Assembly: GCA_023386155.1 (NCBI GenBank)
Contig: JAEWKH010000023.1
Coordinates: forward strand, 1 to 53,051
DNA length: 53,051 nucleotides
Origin: Pseudomonadota bacterium
GTDB lineage: Bacteria > Pseudomonadota > Alphaproteobacteria > Rhizobiales > Beijerinckiaceae
Direction: 5' to 3'
The stretch's first letter is position 1. Every line of letters begins with the position of its first letter. The translations under genes and the position numbers were made by a program. Positions 33,768-43,148 of this stretch are shown in pieces. The notes beneath the pieces are model-generated. The model saw only the letters and a list, made by a program, of their open reading frames with translations. It ran no database searches and was not told the origin of the DNA.

Positions 33768-34612
33768 GTGGCCATGGGATTGATGCGGCGGGCGATGTGG
33801 CTCATCGCGAGAACGATCGAGATGGTGATCACCGTCATGATGGCCGCGATGGTCGAGGCCCCGACCCAGTCGAAGGACACCATGGCGCGCTGCTGCAGCA
33901 GCGTCGCGAGCACCGTCTGGCGCTCGCCGCCCAGAAGCTGTGGGGTCGCGTAAGCCGTGAAGCTGCCCGTGAAGACGAGCACCGCGCCAACGATGAGGCC
34001 GGGCACGGCGAGCGGGAGCAGGACCTGCCAGAAAGTCGCCATCGGGGGCGCCCCGAGCGACGAGGACGCCTGCAGCACGTCCTTCGGGATGTTCTCCAGA
34101 ACGCCCACCAGGGACAGGACCATGAGCGGCACGAAGAGATAGACCATGCCGATGATGACGGCGCCCTGCGTGTAGAGCATCTCGAGCGGCTCGTTGACGA
34201 TGCCGAGCGCAAGCAGGGTCTGGTTCAGGATGCCGTTGCGCCCCAGGATGATCAGCCAGGCGAAGGCACGGACCACGACGCCGGTCAGAAGCGGAAAGAC
34301 GGCCGCCACGATGAGCAGGCTCTTCAGCCGGCCCGGCGCTCGCGACACCACATAGGCGGTCATGAAGCCGAAGATCAGGGAGATGATCGTCGTCAGTGCC
34401 GAAATCTGCAGGGTTCGGAACAGGACAGTCGTGCGGAATCCGCTGTTGAAATAGGAGATGTAGGGGGCAAAAACCCCACGCGGATCCATGAAGGTCCCCG
34501 CGATCACGGCTCCGATCGGCACGATCAGGAACCCGATCACGGCGAGCGTGGCGGGCGCGGTCAGCGCCCACCCGGTTGCGCCGCTCCGGCGCCAGAAACG
34601 TCTTGCTGTCAT
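33764..34612 (-). CDS. ABC transporter permease (PotB-like)
   Basis: A 282-residue inner-membrane permease. The ATG at 34612 (MTARRFWRRSGATGW) precedes the first helix. The EAA loop reads LQASSSLGAPPMATFWQVLLPLAVPG. It lies 10 bases after the substrate-binding protein stop. Together with PotC-like, PotA-like and periplasmic proteins it forms one complete importer. Confidence 0.92.
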   Translation of the reverse strand: MTARRFWRRSGATGWALTAPATLAVIGFLIVPIGAVIAGTFMDPRGVFAPYISYFNSGFRTTVLFRTLQISALTTIISLIFGFMTAYVVSRAPGRLKSLLIVAAVFPLLTGVVVRAFAWLIILGRNGILNQTLLALGIVNEPLEMLYTQGAVIIGMVYLFVPLMVLSLVGVLENIPKDVLQASSSLGAPPMATFWQVLLPLAVPGLIVGAVLVFTGSFTAYATPQLLGGERQTVLATLLQQRAMVSFDWVGASTIAAIMTVITISIVLAMSHIARRINPMAT

Positions 34613-34622
34613 GATGGCAGGA

Positions 34623-35663
34623 TTACTTCCCGAAGACCTCGCTCCAGGCATCGAGCCAGTCGCTCTTGGCCGCGTTCAGCTTCTCGTAGTCGAGCCGCTT
34701 GAGCGAGGAAACCATCTTCTCGCCATAGGTCCAGCGGGCCGCCTCCTCGGGCTTCAGGGTCACCGCGGTGGCGACCGGGGCGTCAACGCCTCGCTCGGCC
34801 AGGGTCTGCTGAATCTTCGGGTCGAGGATGAAGTTGATGAACTGGTGAGCAAGCTCGGGGTTGGCGGCGCCCTTGGCGATATTCACCGTGTTGAGGGTGG
34901 CGTAATCGCCCTCCTTCAGCTCGGCCCAGCGAACGGTCGGCACGGCCGCCTGGATCTGCGCCAGGGTGAAATCCTGCGCCATGGCGACGGAGATCTCACC
35001 GGTGGAGAACAGGTTCACGAGCTCGGAGCCGGTATTGTAGTTCTTCACCACATTCGGCTTCAGCTGCTCGAGAGCCTTGAAGGCCGCGCTCTCGTCCTTG
35101 TAGGGATCGACGCCCGCCTTGCCGGCCGCGACCAGCACCGTCATCGGGCCGGCCGTGGTGGTGATGCCCGGCAGCGAAACGCGGCGCTTGAGGTCGTCGC
35201 GCCACAGGTCGTTCCAGGACGTGATCGGCGCCGACACCTTGGCGCTGTCGTAGATGATGCCGATGCGGCCGATGGTATAGGCCGGGCCGAACTTGCCCTG
35301 CGGCTCCCTGGCAAGGTCGTAGATGCCGTTGATGTTGGGGACCTTCGAGCGGTCGACCGGCTGGAACAGGCCTTCCTGGATGCCGAGCTGCGAATAGCTG
35401 TCGGTGAGATAGACGACATCCACGCCACCGCCGCCGCGGATCTTGATCTTGTTCAGGCGGTCGGCGTTGTTGCCCGTCTCGAAGACCAGATCGCAGCCGC
35501 ACTGGGCACGAAACGGCTTGAGAATGATTTCTTCCAGCTTGTCGCCGTTGAACCCCCACCAGGAGATCGTGAGGGTCTTGTTCTGGGCCATGACCGGAGC
35601 GGAAGCCAGCGCCGCCAGACCAAATATCATGCCCGCGATCGGTTTCTGCCAATGCCCTGCCAT
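34623..35663 (-). CDS. ABC transporter periplasmic substrate-binding protein (PotD-like)
   Basis: A 346-residue binding protein with a Sec signal peptide (hydrophobic IAGMIFGLAALASAP, likely cleaved after VMA near residue 26). The mature start KTLTISWWGFNGDKLEEI is of the PotD/spermidine type. VYLTDSYSQLGIQEGLFQPVD and GPAYTIGRIGIIYDSAKV build the two lobes. An AGGAG site lies seven bases upstream of the ATG. Two close Cys (QCGCD, residues 53-57) may form a disulphide in the periplasm. Family resemblance is polyamine-like, yet the operon deaminase and purine neighbours suggest a nucleobase or related amine as ligand. Confidence 0.92.
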   Translation of the reverse strand: MAGHWQKPIAGMIFGLAALASAPVMAQNKTLTISWWGFNGDKLEEIILKPFRAQCGCDLVFETGNNADRLNKIKIRGGGGVDVVYLTDSYSQLGIQEGLFQPVDRSKVPNINGIYDLAREPQGKFGPAYTIGRIGIIYDSAKVSAPITSWNDLWRDDLKRRVSLPGITTTAGPMTVLVAAGKAGVDPYKDESAAFKALEQLKPNVVKNYNTGSELVNLFSTGEISVAMAQDFTLAQIQAAVPTVRWAELKEGDYATLNTVNIAKGAANPELAHQFINFILDPKIQQTLAERGVDAPVATAVTLKPEEAARWTYGEKMVSSLKRLDYEKLNAAKSDWLDAWSEVFGK

Positions 35664-35848
35664 CTCAGAATCTCCTGGTTCTCTTGTTTATCGGTCGAGG
35701 ATATGGGTGTGGATACCCTTCACAAGAGCGATCACCGCCCTACCGGCCCCACGCATTAACACAACCATGGTGCCGGGAAAGCCCCGCCCGACACGGACCC
35801 TGCTCACCTTAAAGCCATTTTGCCTAAAAAACTTGCAAAGCGGGCTGG

Positions 35849-36535
35849 CTATTCGGGGATCCATCCACCCGCCGCCATACGCTTCAGGCGTGGGGTGCGG
35901 AGCACGCCCATGACCCTCTCCCGCACAGAGGGATAGAGAGCTGAAACCGGCTCCTGCCAGGCATCCGTCTGGAGCATCGCCGCCCCGATGGCGACAGGCC
36001 GAACTCCCTGCGTCTCCAGCAGCTTCAGGGCTGCAACGATGGAACGCCCGCTGCTGATCACGTCATCGACGAGCAGCACCCTCCGGTTCTCGATCAGCGG
36101 CAGCATGCGGGGGTCGAGATACAGGCGCTTCACCTGGTCCGGGCTTGTAATGGAGCTCATCGCGACGGAGAGCTCCTCGCGGTACCAGAACTTTCGCGAC
36201 GTCCCGAGGGGAACATAACGGCTGTGCCCCAGCCTCTTGGCCGTGCCGCTCGCCAGGGTGAGGCCGAGGGTCGGAAGCCCGATCACCACCTCCGGCTCGA
36301 AGGGCCGGGCCTTGTCCGCGAGGTTGGCGCACAGGGCCTCCTCGACGGCAAAGCCCGCCTGATTGATGATGAGGGATGCGAGGGCATGCTCCCCGTCCGC
36401 CAGTTCCCGGATCGGGAGGCGCACCTGTCGCCCGTCCTCGAACTCGGCGGGAAAGAACCCGCGATGGCCTTCGGCCGGCAGCCGCTCGAAGGTCTCGGGC
36501 GGATGAATCTCCTGCCAGAAATCATGGGGCTGCAT
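35849..36535 (-). CDS. Phosphoribosyltransferase-family protein
   Basis: A 228-residue type I phosphoribosyltransferase. The PRPP-binding signature is VLLVDDVISSGRS near residue 150. The upstream hood region (FEPEVVIGLPTLGLTLASGTAKRLG) resembles orotate/xanthine-type members. It should transfer ribose phosphate to a nucleobase or similar substrate. It is on the same strand as, and 185 bases upstream of, the importer operon, so it could be the first gene of that unit or separate. No known nucleobase specificity can be read. Divergent from the M20 amidohydrolase. Confidence 0.85.
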   Translation of the reverse strand: MQPHDFWQEIHPPETFERLPAEGHRGFFPAEFEDGRQVRLPIRELADGEHALASLIINQAGFAVEEALCANLADKARPFEPEVVIGLPTLGLTLASGTAKRLGHSRYVPLGTSRKFWYREELSVAMSSITSPDQVKRLYLDPRMLPLIENRRVLLVDDVISSGRSIVAALKLLETQGVRPVAIGAAMLQTDAWQEPVSALYPSVRERVMGVLRTPRLKRMAAGGWIPE

Positions 36536-36633
36536 TGCGAATATCTTCCATTTGGACGGGACAGAACGATTGTGACCCGGCGGCCACCGCGCTATCGAAC
36601 GAGCCGAGCCGGCACATTCGGGATCAGAGCACG

Positions 36634-37803
36634 ATGCCTCAACAGGACCTCATCCAGGCGGACCTAGCATTCCTGCGCAGCCTCCGCCAAGACCTCCATG
36701 CTCATCCGGAACTGGGTTTCGAGGAGGAACGGACGAGCGGAATCGTGGCCTCCCTTCTGGAAGAAGCCGGCCTTCGCGTGCACCGGGGCCTGGGAAAGAC
36801 GGGCGTCGTGGGCACCCTGCAGGTCGGCAACGGCACGCGCACCATCGGGCTTCGCGCCGATATGGATGCACTCGCCATGCCGGAGCAGGCGGATCGTCCG
36901 TACAAATCGAAGTTCGCCGGAAAGATGCATGCTTGCGGCCATGACGGGCATACGACCCTGCTGCTCGGAGCCGCCCGTCATCTGGCGAGAACGCGCAACT
37001 TCTCGGGAACGGTGCGCTTCATCTTCCAGCCGGCGGAGGAAGGTCGCGGCGGCGCGAAGAGAATGATCGAGGACGGGTTCTTCGATCTCTTTCCCTGCGA
37101 CTCGGTCTATGGACTGCACAACATGCCGGGGCTGAGCACCGACGAAATGGCCGTGACGGCCGGCCCCCAGCTGGCCTCGTCCGATACATGGCTCGTGACG
37201 TTCAAGGGCGTCGGCACGCACGGCGCCAAGCCGCATCTCGGCAAAGATCCGATCACGGCGAGCGGACATTTCCTCGCCGCGCTCCAGACCATCGTGGGAC
37301 GGGTGGTCAATCCGCTGCAACCGGCCGTGGTGAGTGCCTGTTCAATTCAGGCCGGCGATCCTCGCGCCCTCAACGTCATTCCGGATGTCGTCGAGATCGG
37401 CGGAACGGCGCGGGCCTATTCCGCAGACGTGCGCGATCAGCTCGAAGTGGAAATCGAGCGGCTGGCGCGGGGCGTTGCTGCGATGTTCGGCATCGAGGCT
37501 TCATATGAATTCCGCCGCCGCATCCCGCCCGTGATCAATCATCCGGACGCAACGGCTCGCGCCCTCAATGCTGCGCGGGTCGTCTGCTGCTCCAAGGTCG
37601 TGACGAATTTCGAGCCCTCGACAGCCGGCGACGATTTCGCTTTCTTCGGCGAAGCGGTGCCCGGTGCCTATGTGTGGCTCGGCAACGGTCCTGCCGTCGA
37701 CGGGGCTCTGCACCACAACACGGCCTATGACTTCAACGACGATGCGATTTCGACCGGCGTCGCCTTCTGGGTCGCGCTCGTAGAGCAGGAGCTCGCAGTC
37801 TGA
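36634..37803 (+). CDS. M20-family amidohydrolase (hippurate hydrolase/IAA-amino acid hydrolase-like)
   Basis: A 389-residue metal-dependent amidohydrolase starting MPQQDLIQADLAFLRSLRQD. The M20D signs are HAHPELGFEEERT, the metal ligands in MHACGHDGHTT, FQPAEEGRGGAKRMI and the dimerisation-domain Gly-His (GVGTHGAKPHLGKDP). STAGDDFAFF and LHHNTAYDFNDD complete the site. It cleaves an N-acyl or N-carbamoyl amide; the acyl group is unknown. The ATG is chosen over a long upstream frame extension that overlaps the divergent phosphoribosyltransferase. Downstream is a three-base gap to the convergent helicase gene. Confidence 0.92.
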   Translation: MPQQDLIQADLAFLRSLRQDLHAHPELGFEEERTSGIVASLLEEAGLRVHRGLGKTGVVGTLQVGNGTRTIGLRADMDALAMPEQADRPYKSKFAGKMHACGHDGHTTLLLGAARHLARTRNFSGTVRFIFQPAEEGRGGAKRMIEDGFFDLFPCDSVYGLHNMPGLSTDEMAVTAGPQLASSDTWLVTFKGVGTHGAKPHLGKDPITASGHFLAALQTIVGRVVNPLQPAVVSACSIQAGDPRALNVIPDVVEIGGTARAYSADVRDQLEVEIERLARGVAAMFGIEASYEFRRRIPPVINHPDATARALNAARVVCCSKVVTNFEPSTAGDDFAFFGEAVPGAYVWLGNGPAVDGALHHNTAYDFNDDAISTGVAFWVALVEQELAV

Positions 37804-37806
37804 AGC

Positions 37807-40239
37807 CTACCTTCCTTTGGCTCGGTAGGGCTCCGGCTCAACGGCTTCGGCCTCGACCCGGCCACGCCGGTTCTTTCTCTGCTTTTGGGGATTCTTGCTC
37901 CTGTCGCGTCGCGACTTCTCGTCGGGTTTCCGGCGGTGGGAGACGGAAGTTGCAACAAGCTTTTCCTCGATCTTCGCGTTGAGGTTCGCCCGCAGATCCA
38001 CCACGGCGTCCACATCAGCGAAGATGTCGGGATAGCGCTGAGACAGCCAGAGCCAGCTGGTGGCGATCTTGACCCGTGCCTCCAGTTTCAGGAGATCCGT
38101 GTTCACGGCGAAATCCGGCGCCCGGACCCGTCCTTCGCGGGCATGCTGCCACGCCCAATCAAGCAGGAGCTCGACAGCCAGACGCTCCCGCCCGTCGACC
38201 GGCGCCATGGAATAGGACAGGCGATCGAGGATCGGCATGTCTACCGTATCGAGTTGCGACGCAAGCTCGATCATCTCCTCCATGTCGGCCATGCGCAGGT
38301 CGGGGTGGCCGGCGACGAGCGTGTCGTTCAGGTGGCGAAGAACGCGGCCGAGCCGGTCGGTCTGAAGCACCTCGCTTGCCGACAGCACCGTCTCCTGGTT
38401 CGGGCGGACATAGGCCTTGCCTCGCAGCTTCGCGGCATCGCCGTTCAGCGCGTTGCGGATGACGTTTTCGACCTGCGCATAGGTTCCCACCTCCTCCAGC
38501 GCCGTCACGAGACCCTCGTCATGATGGCCGAAGCGCCCTGCCCGGCCGGCGATCTGCTTGATTTCCATGGCGTTGAGCTGTCGCTCACGCACACCGTCGA
38601 ACTTGCGCAGGGTCGAGAAAACGACACGCCTGAGCGGCCCGATGTTCAAGCCCATGCCGATGGCATCCGTCGCGACGAGGATTTCAGCCTCGCCGTTGCG
38701 GAAGCGCGCTGCCTCCGCCCGGCGGACTTCGGGTCCCAGCGCGCCATACACGGTCGCAACCGTACGCCCGGCTGCGACCAGGCGGGTGCGCAGATCGTGC
38801 ACGTCGCGGCGGGTGAAGGCGACAACGGCGTCACCGCGAGACAGCTTCTTGAGGTTGGCGGGCGCGCCCTCCACGCGCAGCTTGCCCTTGCGCTTGAGGA
38901 TCTTCACCTCCAGCGGCTCTCCGGTCATGGCGAGCAGATGCTCGACGAGAGGGATCGCCTCCGGCGCGCCCGTCAGGACCACGAGTTTTGCAGGCGCGCC
39001 GATCATGGCCTGGGTCCAGGCCCAACCTCGGCTCGGATCGCCCAGCATCTGGACCTCATCGATCACGCAGACATCGACGACCCGGTGCAGGTCGAGGGTT
39101 TCGATCGTGCGGGCGATATGGGTCGCATCCTCCGGCAGAACGCGCTCTTCGCCGGTGATCATGCCAGCCGCGAGCCCCTCCTCGATCATGCGTTCGTAAT
39201 GTTCGAGCGCGAGGAGCCGAAGCGGCGAGAGAATCTCGGCCGTCTCGGCCTCGCGCGCCAGCTTCAGGGCTTCGTAGGTCTTGCCCGAGTTGGTCGGCCC
39301 GGCCAGGAACAGGAACCGGCGGTTCAGGGACCGGGCAACGGGAAAGATCGCCGCATAGCGCTCATAGCCGGACGCCTCGCGGATCTGCGCCTCACGCAGA
39401 TGCCGCAATCGTCTCGCGGTGGCCTTGGATCGGTAGTCGTCGAGCTTTTGCCTCAGCTTGCGCCCCGCACCTGCCGGGCCGCCTTTATCGGAGGCATGGA
39501 TCCGATCGAGTTTTTCGATCGCCGAGCGGATGCCGCCGAGGATCGCTTGGCGCTCGTTCGCATCCTCATAGGCGCCGAGATAGGTCTCTAGCTCATCGCG
39601 CCAGCTTGCCAACTCTTGCTCGCAGGCCTCGAAGATTGCATCCCGCAGTTCGATGATCCTGGCTTCGAGTACCTCCGACGCTGTGGCAAGCTCGGCGCGC
39701 TCCGCGCGCGCGGGCGACAGCACGACGGCAGCCACTTCGAGAGGTTCGGCCAAGTTGAATTCGATGGTGACGTCGATAAGGGCGCTATCAGGCAAGACCT
39801 GCATCGGCTTGGTGAAAACCACCCGGTAGCCTGTGAAGACACGTTCCGGCTTTCCCCGCGCGTTCTCGGTCCTGCGCATGTCCTCGACAACATAGAGTCC
39901 CGTATTGCGGCGGACGGGCATTATAATTCCGTTTCGACGCCGCTGAGCGACATTGTCGAGAGGCTGACGATCATCGTCGCCACCTCGGCGCCCGCGCGAC
40001 GGGCGCTGGAGAGGCTCGCCGCCCTGCTCCCTCCATGCCGGCACCTGGGCCGCTAGCTGCGCGATCACGTCCGGATCGAACAGCGGAGCCTCGAAGGCAC
40101 GCCCGCGCTTCTGAAGCGTCCGGCGCTCGGCGACCGGGATCAGCCCGGCTTCGATCCAGCGCTCGCACTCGGCCGCGCTGGCAAGGAGGAGTCCCGGCAG
40201 GTGATTGAGGCTGACGAGATTTTTAGACTTCTTGGACAT
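37807..40239 (-). CDS. SUV3-like superfamily 2 RNA helicase
   Basis: An 810-residue helicase. Walker A is AGPTNSGKTYEAL near residue 317, the Walker B DExH box is VIDEVQML near 393, and motif III is LTGAPEA. The C-terminal lobe has VATDAIGMGLNIG and the family's IKQIAGRAGRFG. These are the hallmarks of the SUV3 mitochondrial RNA-degradosome helicase. An N-terminal domain of about 300 residues precedes the motor and includes an acidic/basic mixed region. The tail is Lys/Arg-rich (KSRRDRSKNPQKQRKNRRGR), suited to RNA binding. ATG 40239 (MSKKSKNLVSL) is chosen over an upstream Arg-rich extension. Confidence 0.9.
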   Translation of the reverse strand: MSKKSKNLVSLNHLPGLLLASAAECERWIEAGLIPVAERRTLQKRGRAFEAPLFDPDVIAQLAAQVPAWREQGGEPLQRPSRGRRGGDDDRQPLDNVAQRRRNGIIMPVRRNTGLYVVEDMRRTENARGKPERVFTGYRVVFTKPMQVLPDSALIDVTIEFNLAEPLEVAAVVLSPARAERAELATASEVLEARIIELRDAIFEACEQELASWRDELETYLGAYEDANERQAILGGIRSAIEKLDRIHASDKGGPAGAGRKLRQKLDDYRSKATARRLRHLREAQIREASGYERYAAIFPVARSLNRRFLFLAGPTNSGKTYEALKLAREAETAEILSPLRLLALEHYERMIEEGLAAGMITGEERVLPEDATHIARTIETLDLHRVVDVCVIDEVQMLGDPSRGWAWTQAMIGAPAKLVVLTGAPEAIPLVEHLLAMTGEPLEVKILKRKGKLRVEGAPANLKKLSRGDAVVAFTRRDVHDLRTRLVAAGRTVATVYGALGPEVRRAEAARFRNGEAEILVATDAIGMGLNIGPLRRVVFSTLRKFDGVRERQLNAMEIKQIAGRAGRFGHHDEGLVTALEEVGTYAQVENVIRNALNGDAAKLRGKAYVRPNQETVLSASEVLQTDRLGRVLRHLNDTLVAGHPDLRMADMEEMIELASQLDTVDMPILDRLSYSMAPVDGRERLAVELLLDWAWQHAREGRVRAPDFAVNTDLLKLEARVKIATSWLWLSQRYPDIFADVDAVVDLRANLNAKIEEKLVATSVSHRRKPDEKSRRDRSKNPQKQRKNRRGRVEAEAVEPEPYRAKGR

Positions 40240-40547
40240 TCGGATTTCCGCTCGGCGGAGCGCACGTCGCAGCTTCCGCCTCGTTCTCATAGATGTTTCT
40301 GCCGCTCCGGCCTGGACCATCGTTAAACGGGCGGAAGGCTCAGATGTTTTCGGGATTGCTCTCGGGCCCGGTTCCCAGCCCGTTCAGGACGGGGGCTCCG
40401 GGCCCTGAAGGATCAGGCTTAAGGCGTTGATCCGCTGGCTCTTTCCTCCACCCTATGTGCCTATGGCAGAGTGCAATATCAAGGGATCCACGGCTATGGA
40501 CGACCCCTTCCTGCGATGAATTATCCCCTGCCGAATGTGAGAACGCC
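40240..40547. other. 308-base intergenic region upstream of the SUV3-like gene
   Basis: No gene is seen. The plus strand contains a GC-rich patch near 40365-40410 with nested inverted segments (GGGCCC...GGGCCC and CCCGTTCAGGACGGG), which could be a terminator-like hairpin for the S9 peptidase or part of the helicase leader. The remainder is unremarkable. Confidence 0.35.
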
Positions 40548-42593
40548 TCAGACGCTTCCGTCTCCGACAAGCGTTTTCCTGAGAAACGCAAGTCCCAACG
40601 CCGTGAGAAACGCCGCCTGCTCCTTGTTGGCTGCCCCATGCCCGCCGTCCTCGGGCTCGTAGAAGAGAACCGGCTGCTTCATCGCTTCGAGCTTGGCTGC
40701 CATCTTGCGCGCGTGGCCAGGATGGACGCGGTCATCCCGCCTCGAGGTAACGAGCAGAACCGGAGGATAGGTGCGCCCCTCCTCCAGGTTCTGATAGGCG
40801 GACAGGCCCGCCAGATAGGCCCAATCCTCAGGCCGGTCGGGATCGCCGTATTCCGCCACCCAGCTGGGCCCGGCCAGCAATCTCGTATAACGGCGCATGT
40901 CGAGGAGCGGCACGGTGCACCAGATGGCGCCGAAAAGCTCGGGATATCGGGTCAGCATATTGCCGACGAGCAGCCCCCCGTTCGATCCGCCATAGGCCGC
41001 AAGCTGCTTCTCCGTGGTGACGCCACGCCGGGCAAGGTCACGGGCAATGGCCGCGAAATCGTCGTGTGACAGGCGCTTGCCTTCGCGCATGCCCGCCTTG
41101 TGCCAGGCGGCCCCGAACTCGCCGCCGCCGCGAATATTGGCCACGACCCAGACATTGCCGCGCTCCAGCCAGGTCTTGCCGATGCCGCCGAGATAGCCGG
41201 GAGTCATGGAGACTGAGAATCCTCCATAGCCGTAGAGCACCGTCGGGCGGGGGCTGTCCTGTCCTTTCGGGCCGATCCGGTAATAGGGAATGCGTTCGCC
41301 GTCGACCGAGACCGCCTCGTGCCGGGTCACCTCCAGGCCTGAAGCGTCGAAGGCCGCGGGCGTCTCCTTGAGAACCTCGATCCGCCTGTCCTCGGTCACC
41401 AGCGCCAGTTTCGTCGGCTCGATGAAACTCGAGATCGACAGGAGGAACTCGTCCGTGCGCTCAAGCTGGCTCGCATCGAGTGACATGGCGTGGACCGCCG
41501 CGGTATCCGGCAGGCCCTCCAGCCGCTCCAGTCGCCAGGGTTCGCCCGGCGTGCCGAGCCAGATCTGGCTTGCCAGGTTATCGAGCACCGTCAGCACCAG
41601 TCGGGACTTGGCCCACCAGAACCCGGAGAGGACCCGCCTCGGCCCCGGCTCGAACAAGACCTCGAAATTCCGCTCGCCGTCCATGAAGCGGGAGAAGCTG
41701 GTCGCCAGCAGCGCATCGGCTGGATATGTGCGTTCCGGCAAGGCCCAATCGCTCTTGAGCTTCACGACCAGCCAGTCCTTCTCCACATCGAAGCGGGCGT
41801 CGAGCGGGAGATCGATAGGCAGGGGGGCGCCGCTCTCCTGTGCGAGATAGCTGATCCCCTCCTCGAAGGTGATCTGGCGGCGATAGAAGGTGCGCTCGTA
41901 GCCCGGTTCCCGATCGACGGAGGCGGAGATATAGATGTCGCTGACCTCCCCCTCGAAGAGCACCGGAGCCTGCTGAAAGTCCGAGCCTCGCCGCCACAGG
42001 CGGATCGTGCGCGGATAGCCCGAGGCCGTGGCCGCTTTCTCGCCAAGCGTCGTGGCGACGAGAAGCCGGTCGTCGTCGAGCCAGGCGGCTCCGCCCTTGG
42101 CTTCGGGAAGCGCGAAGCCGTCCTCGACGAAGCGCTTCTCCAGGAGGTCGAATTCCCGGATCTCGACCGCATCGGCCCCGCCGCGGGACAAGCTGACCAA
42201 GCCGTAGCGCTGCTCCGGCTGCAGCGTCCCGCAGCCTTTCCAGACCCAGTCCTCGCCTTCCGCCCGGGCCAGCGCATCGATGTCGAGCACCGTTTCCCAG
42301 GACGGGTCGGGCTTTCGATATTCCTCCATCGACGTGCGTCGCCACAGGCCGCGCACATGCGTCACATCCTGCCAGAAATTGTAGAGCTCGCCACGCCGCC
42401 TTGTAATGAAGGGAATGTTGTCGGGACGCGTCGAGATTTCGTAGAGCGCGCGCTTGTCGGCCTCGAAGGAGGAATCGCACAGGGCAGCCTTCGTGATCTC
42501 GTTGTGGGCACGCACCCAGGCGAGCGCCTTCTCGCCTTCCACATCCTCCAGCCAGAGATAGGGATCGGGTCGCTCCTGCATGCGTTCGGCCAT
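40548..42593 (-). CDS. S9A-family prolyl oligopeptidase
   Basis: A 681-residue serine peptidase cleaving short peptides after proline or related residues. The N-terminus MAERMQERPDPYLWLEDVEG is typical for the S9A propeller. The C-terminal alpha/beta-hydrolase half has the nucleophile elbow GGSNGG near residue 535, the Asp in TSRRDDRVHPGH and the His in DGGHGAAN. No signal peptide is visible, so cytoplasmic. YGYGGFSVSMTPGYLGG, upstream of the elbow, is family-specific. Confidence 0.93.
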   Translation of the reverse strand: MAERMQERPDPYLWLEDVEGEKALAWVRAHNEITKAALCDSSFEADKRALYEISTRPDNIPFITRRRGELYNFWQDVTHVRGLWRRTSMEEYRKPDPSWETVLDIDALARAEGEDWVWKGCGTLQPEQRYGLVSLSRGGADAVEIREFDLLEKRFVEDGFALPEAKGGAAWLDDDRLLVATTLGEKAATASGYPRTIRLWRRGSDFQQAPVLFEGEVSDIYISASVDREPGYERTFYRRQITFEEGISYLAQESGAPLPIDLPLDARFDVEKDWLVVKLKSDWALPERTYPADALLATSFSRFMDGERNFEVLFEPGPRRVLSGFWWAKSRLVLTVLDNLASQIWLGTPGEPWRLERLEGLPDTAAVHAMSLDASQLERTDEFLLSISSFIEPTKLALVTEDRRIEVLKETPAAFDASGLEVTRHEAVSVDGERIPYYRIGPKGQDSPRPTVLYGYGGFSVSMTPGYLGGIGKTWLERGNVWVVANIRGGGEFGAAWHKAGMREGKRLSHDDFAAIARDLARRGVTTEKQLAAYGGSNGGLLVGNMLTRYPELFGAIWCTVPLLDMRRYTRLLAGPSWVAEYGDPDRPEDWAYLAGLSAYQNLEEGRTYPPVLLVTSRRDDRVHPGHARKMAAKLEAMKQPVLFYEPEDGGHGAANKEQAAFLTALGLAFLRKTLVGDGSV

Positions 42594-42739
42594 AACTGTG
42601 GGTTCCGTTCGGTCTGATGATGACGGGCGGGCGAGAATCGGCTGGAACCATTATTGGGCAGCCCGCTTCATGGGCAACACTTTGCCAGAACCGAACGGAT
42701 CACCATCCGTTGACGATAAGCCAATTGAAGGGGGCCGCC

Positions 42740-43114
42740 ATGGATCCATTCGTTTCCGCGCTCGAAGAACTGGCCGAAGCCCTCATGTCCGGTGAAGATC
42801 CGGAGCAGGCCTTGCCGGAGATCGCGGACGAGCACGGTCTTGCGGTCCAGGCCTTGAGAAACCGCGCCGTGCGGGCGCTCGGACCTCTCGATACTTATAA
42901 GCAGCGCCAGGCGGAGTTGAAAAAGGAACGGGAGCAGACAGCGAGACGCCGCGACCCGGTTTTTGCGGGCGCTTCCTTCCTGGCCGCCGTCGCGAGCCTC
43001 AGCCCGAAACTCTCCGCCGAAGAACGGCAGGCCGAGATCCTGCGCCTGGCGGAGGAGTACGACGTCGACCCCGCCGCGCACAAGGAAGCCATCGAGCGGC
43101 TGCGCAAGCGCTGA
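42740..43114 (+). CDS. Hypothetical acidic/helical protein (124 aa)
   Basis: Not recognised. From ATG 42740 (MDPFVSALEELAEALMSGED) the protein is mostly helical, with an ALPEIADEHGLAVQALRNRAV stretch, a charged coiled-coil-like segment (KQRQAELKKEREQTARRR) and a final helix rich in Glu/Arg. An upstream in-frame ATG at 42617 would add 41 residues lacking family-like character. The gene is divergent from the S9 peptidase and convergent with the RND pump. No membrane or export signal. Confidence 0.65.
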   Translation: MDPFVSALEELAEALMSGEDPEQALPEIADEHGLAVQALRNRAVRALGPLDTYKQRQAELKKEREQTARRRDPVFAGASFLAAVASLSPKLSAEERQAEILRLAEEYDVDPAAHKEAIERLRKR

Positions 43115-43148
43115 TCCTTGCCGCTGCGCCGCGGCTGTCCTTTCCAAG

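Noticed and set aside
37885..39591. 568-codon plus-strand open frame over the SUV3-like helicase
   Set aside because: Antisense shadow; helicase motifs are on the minus strand.
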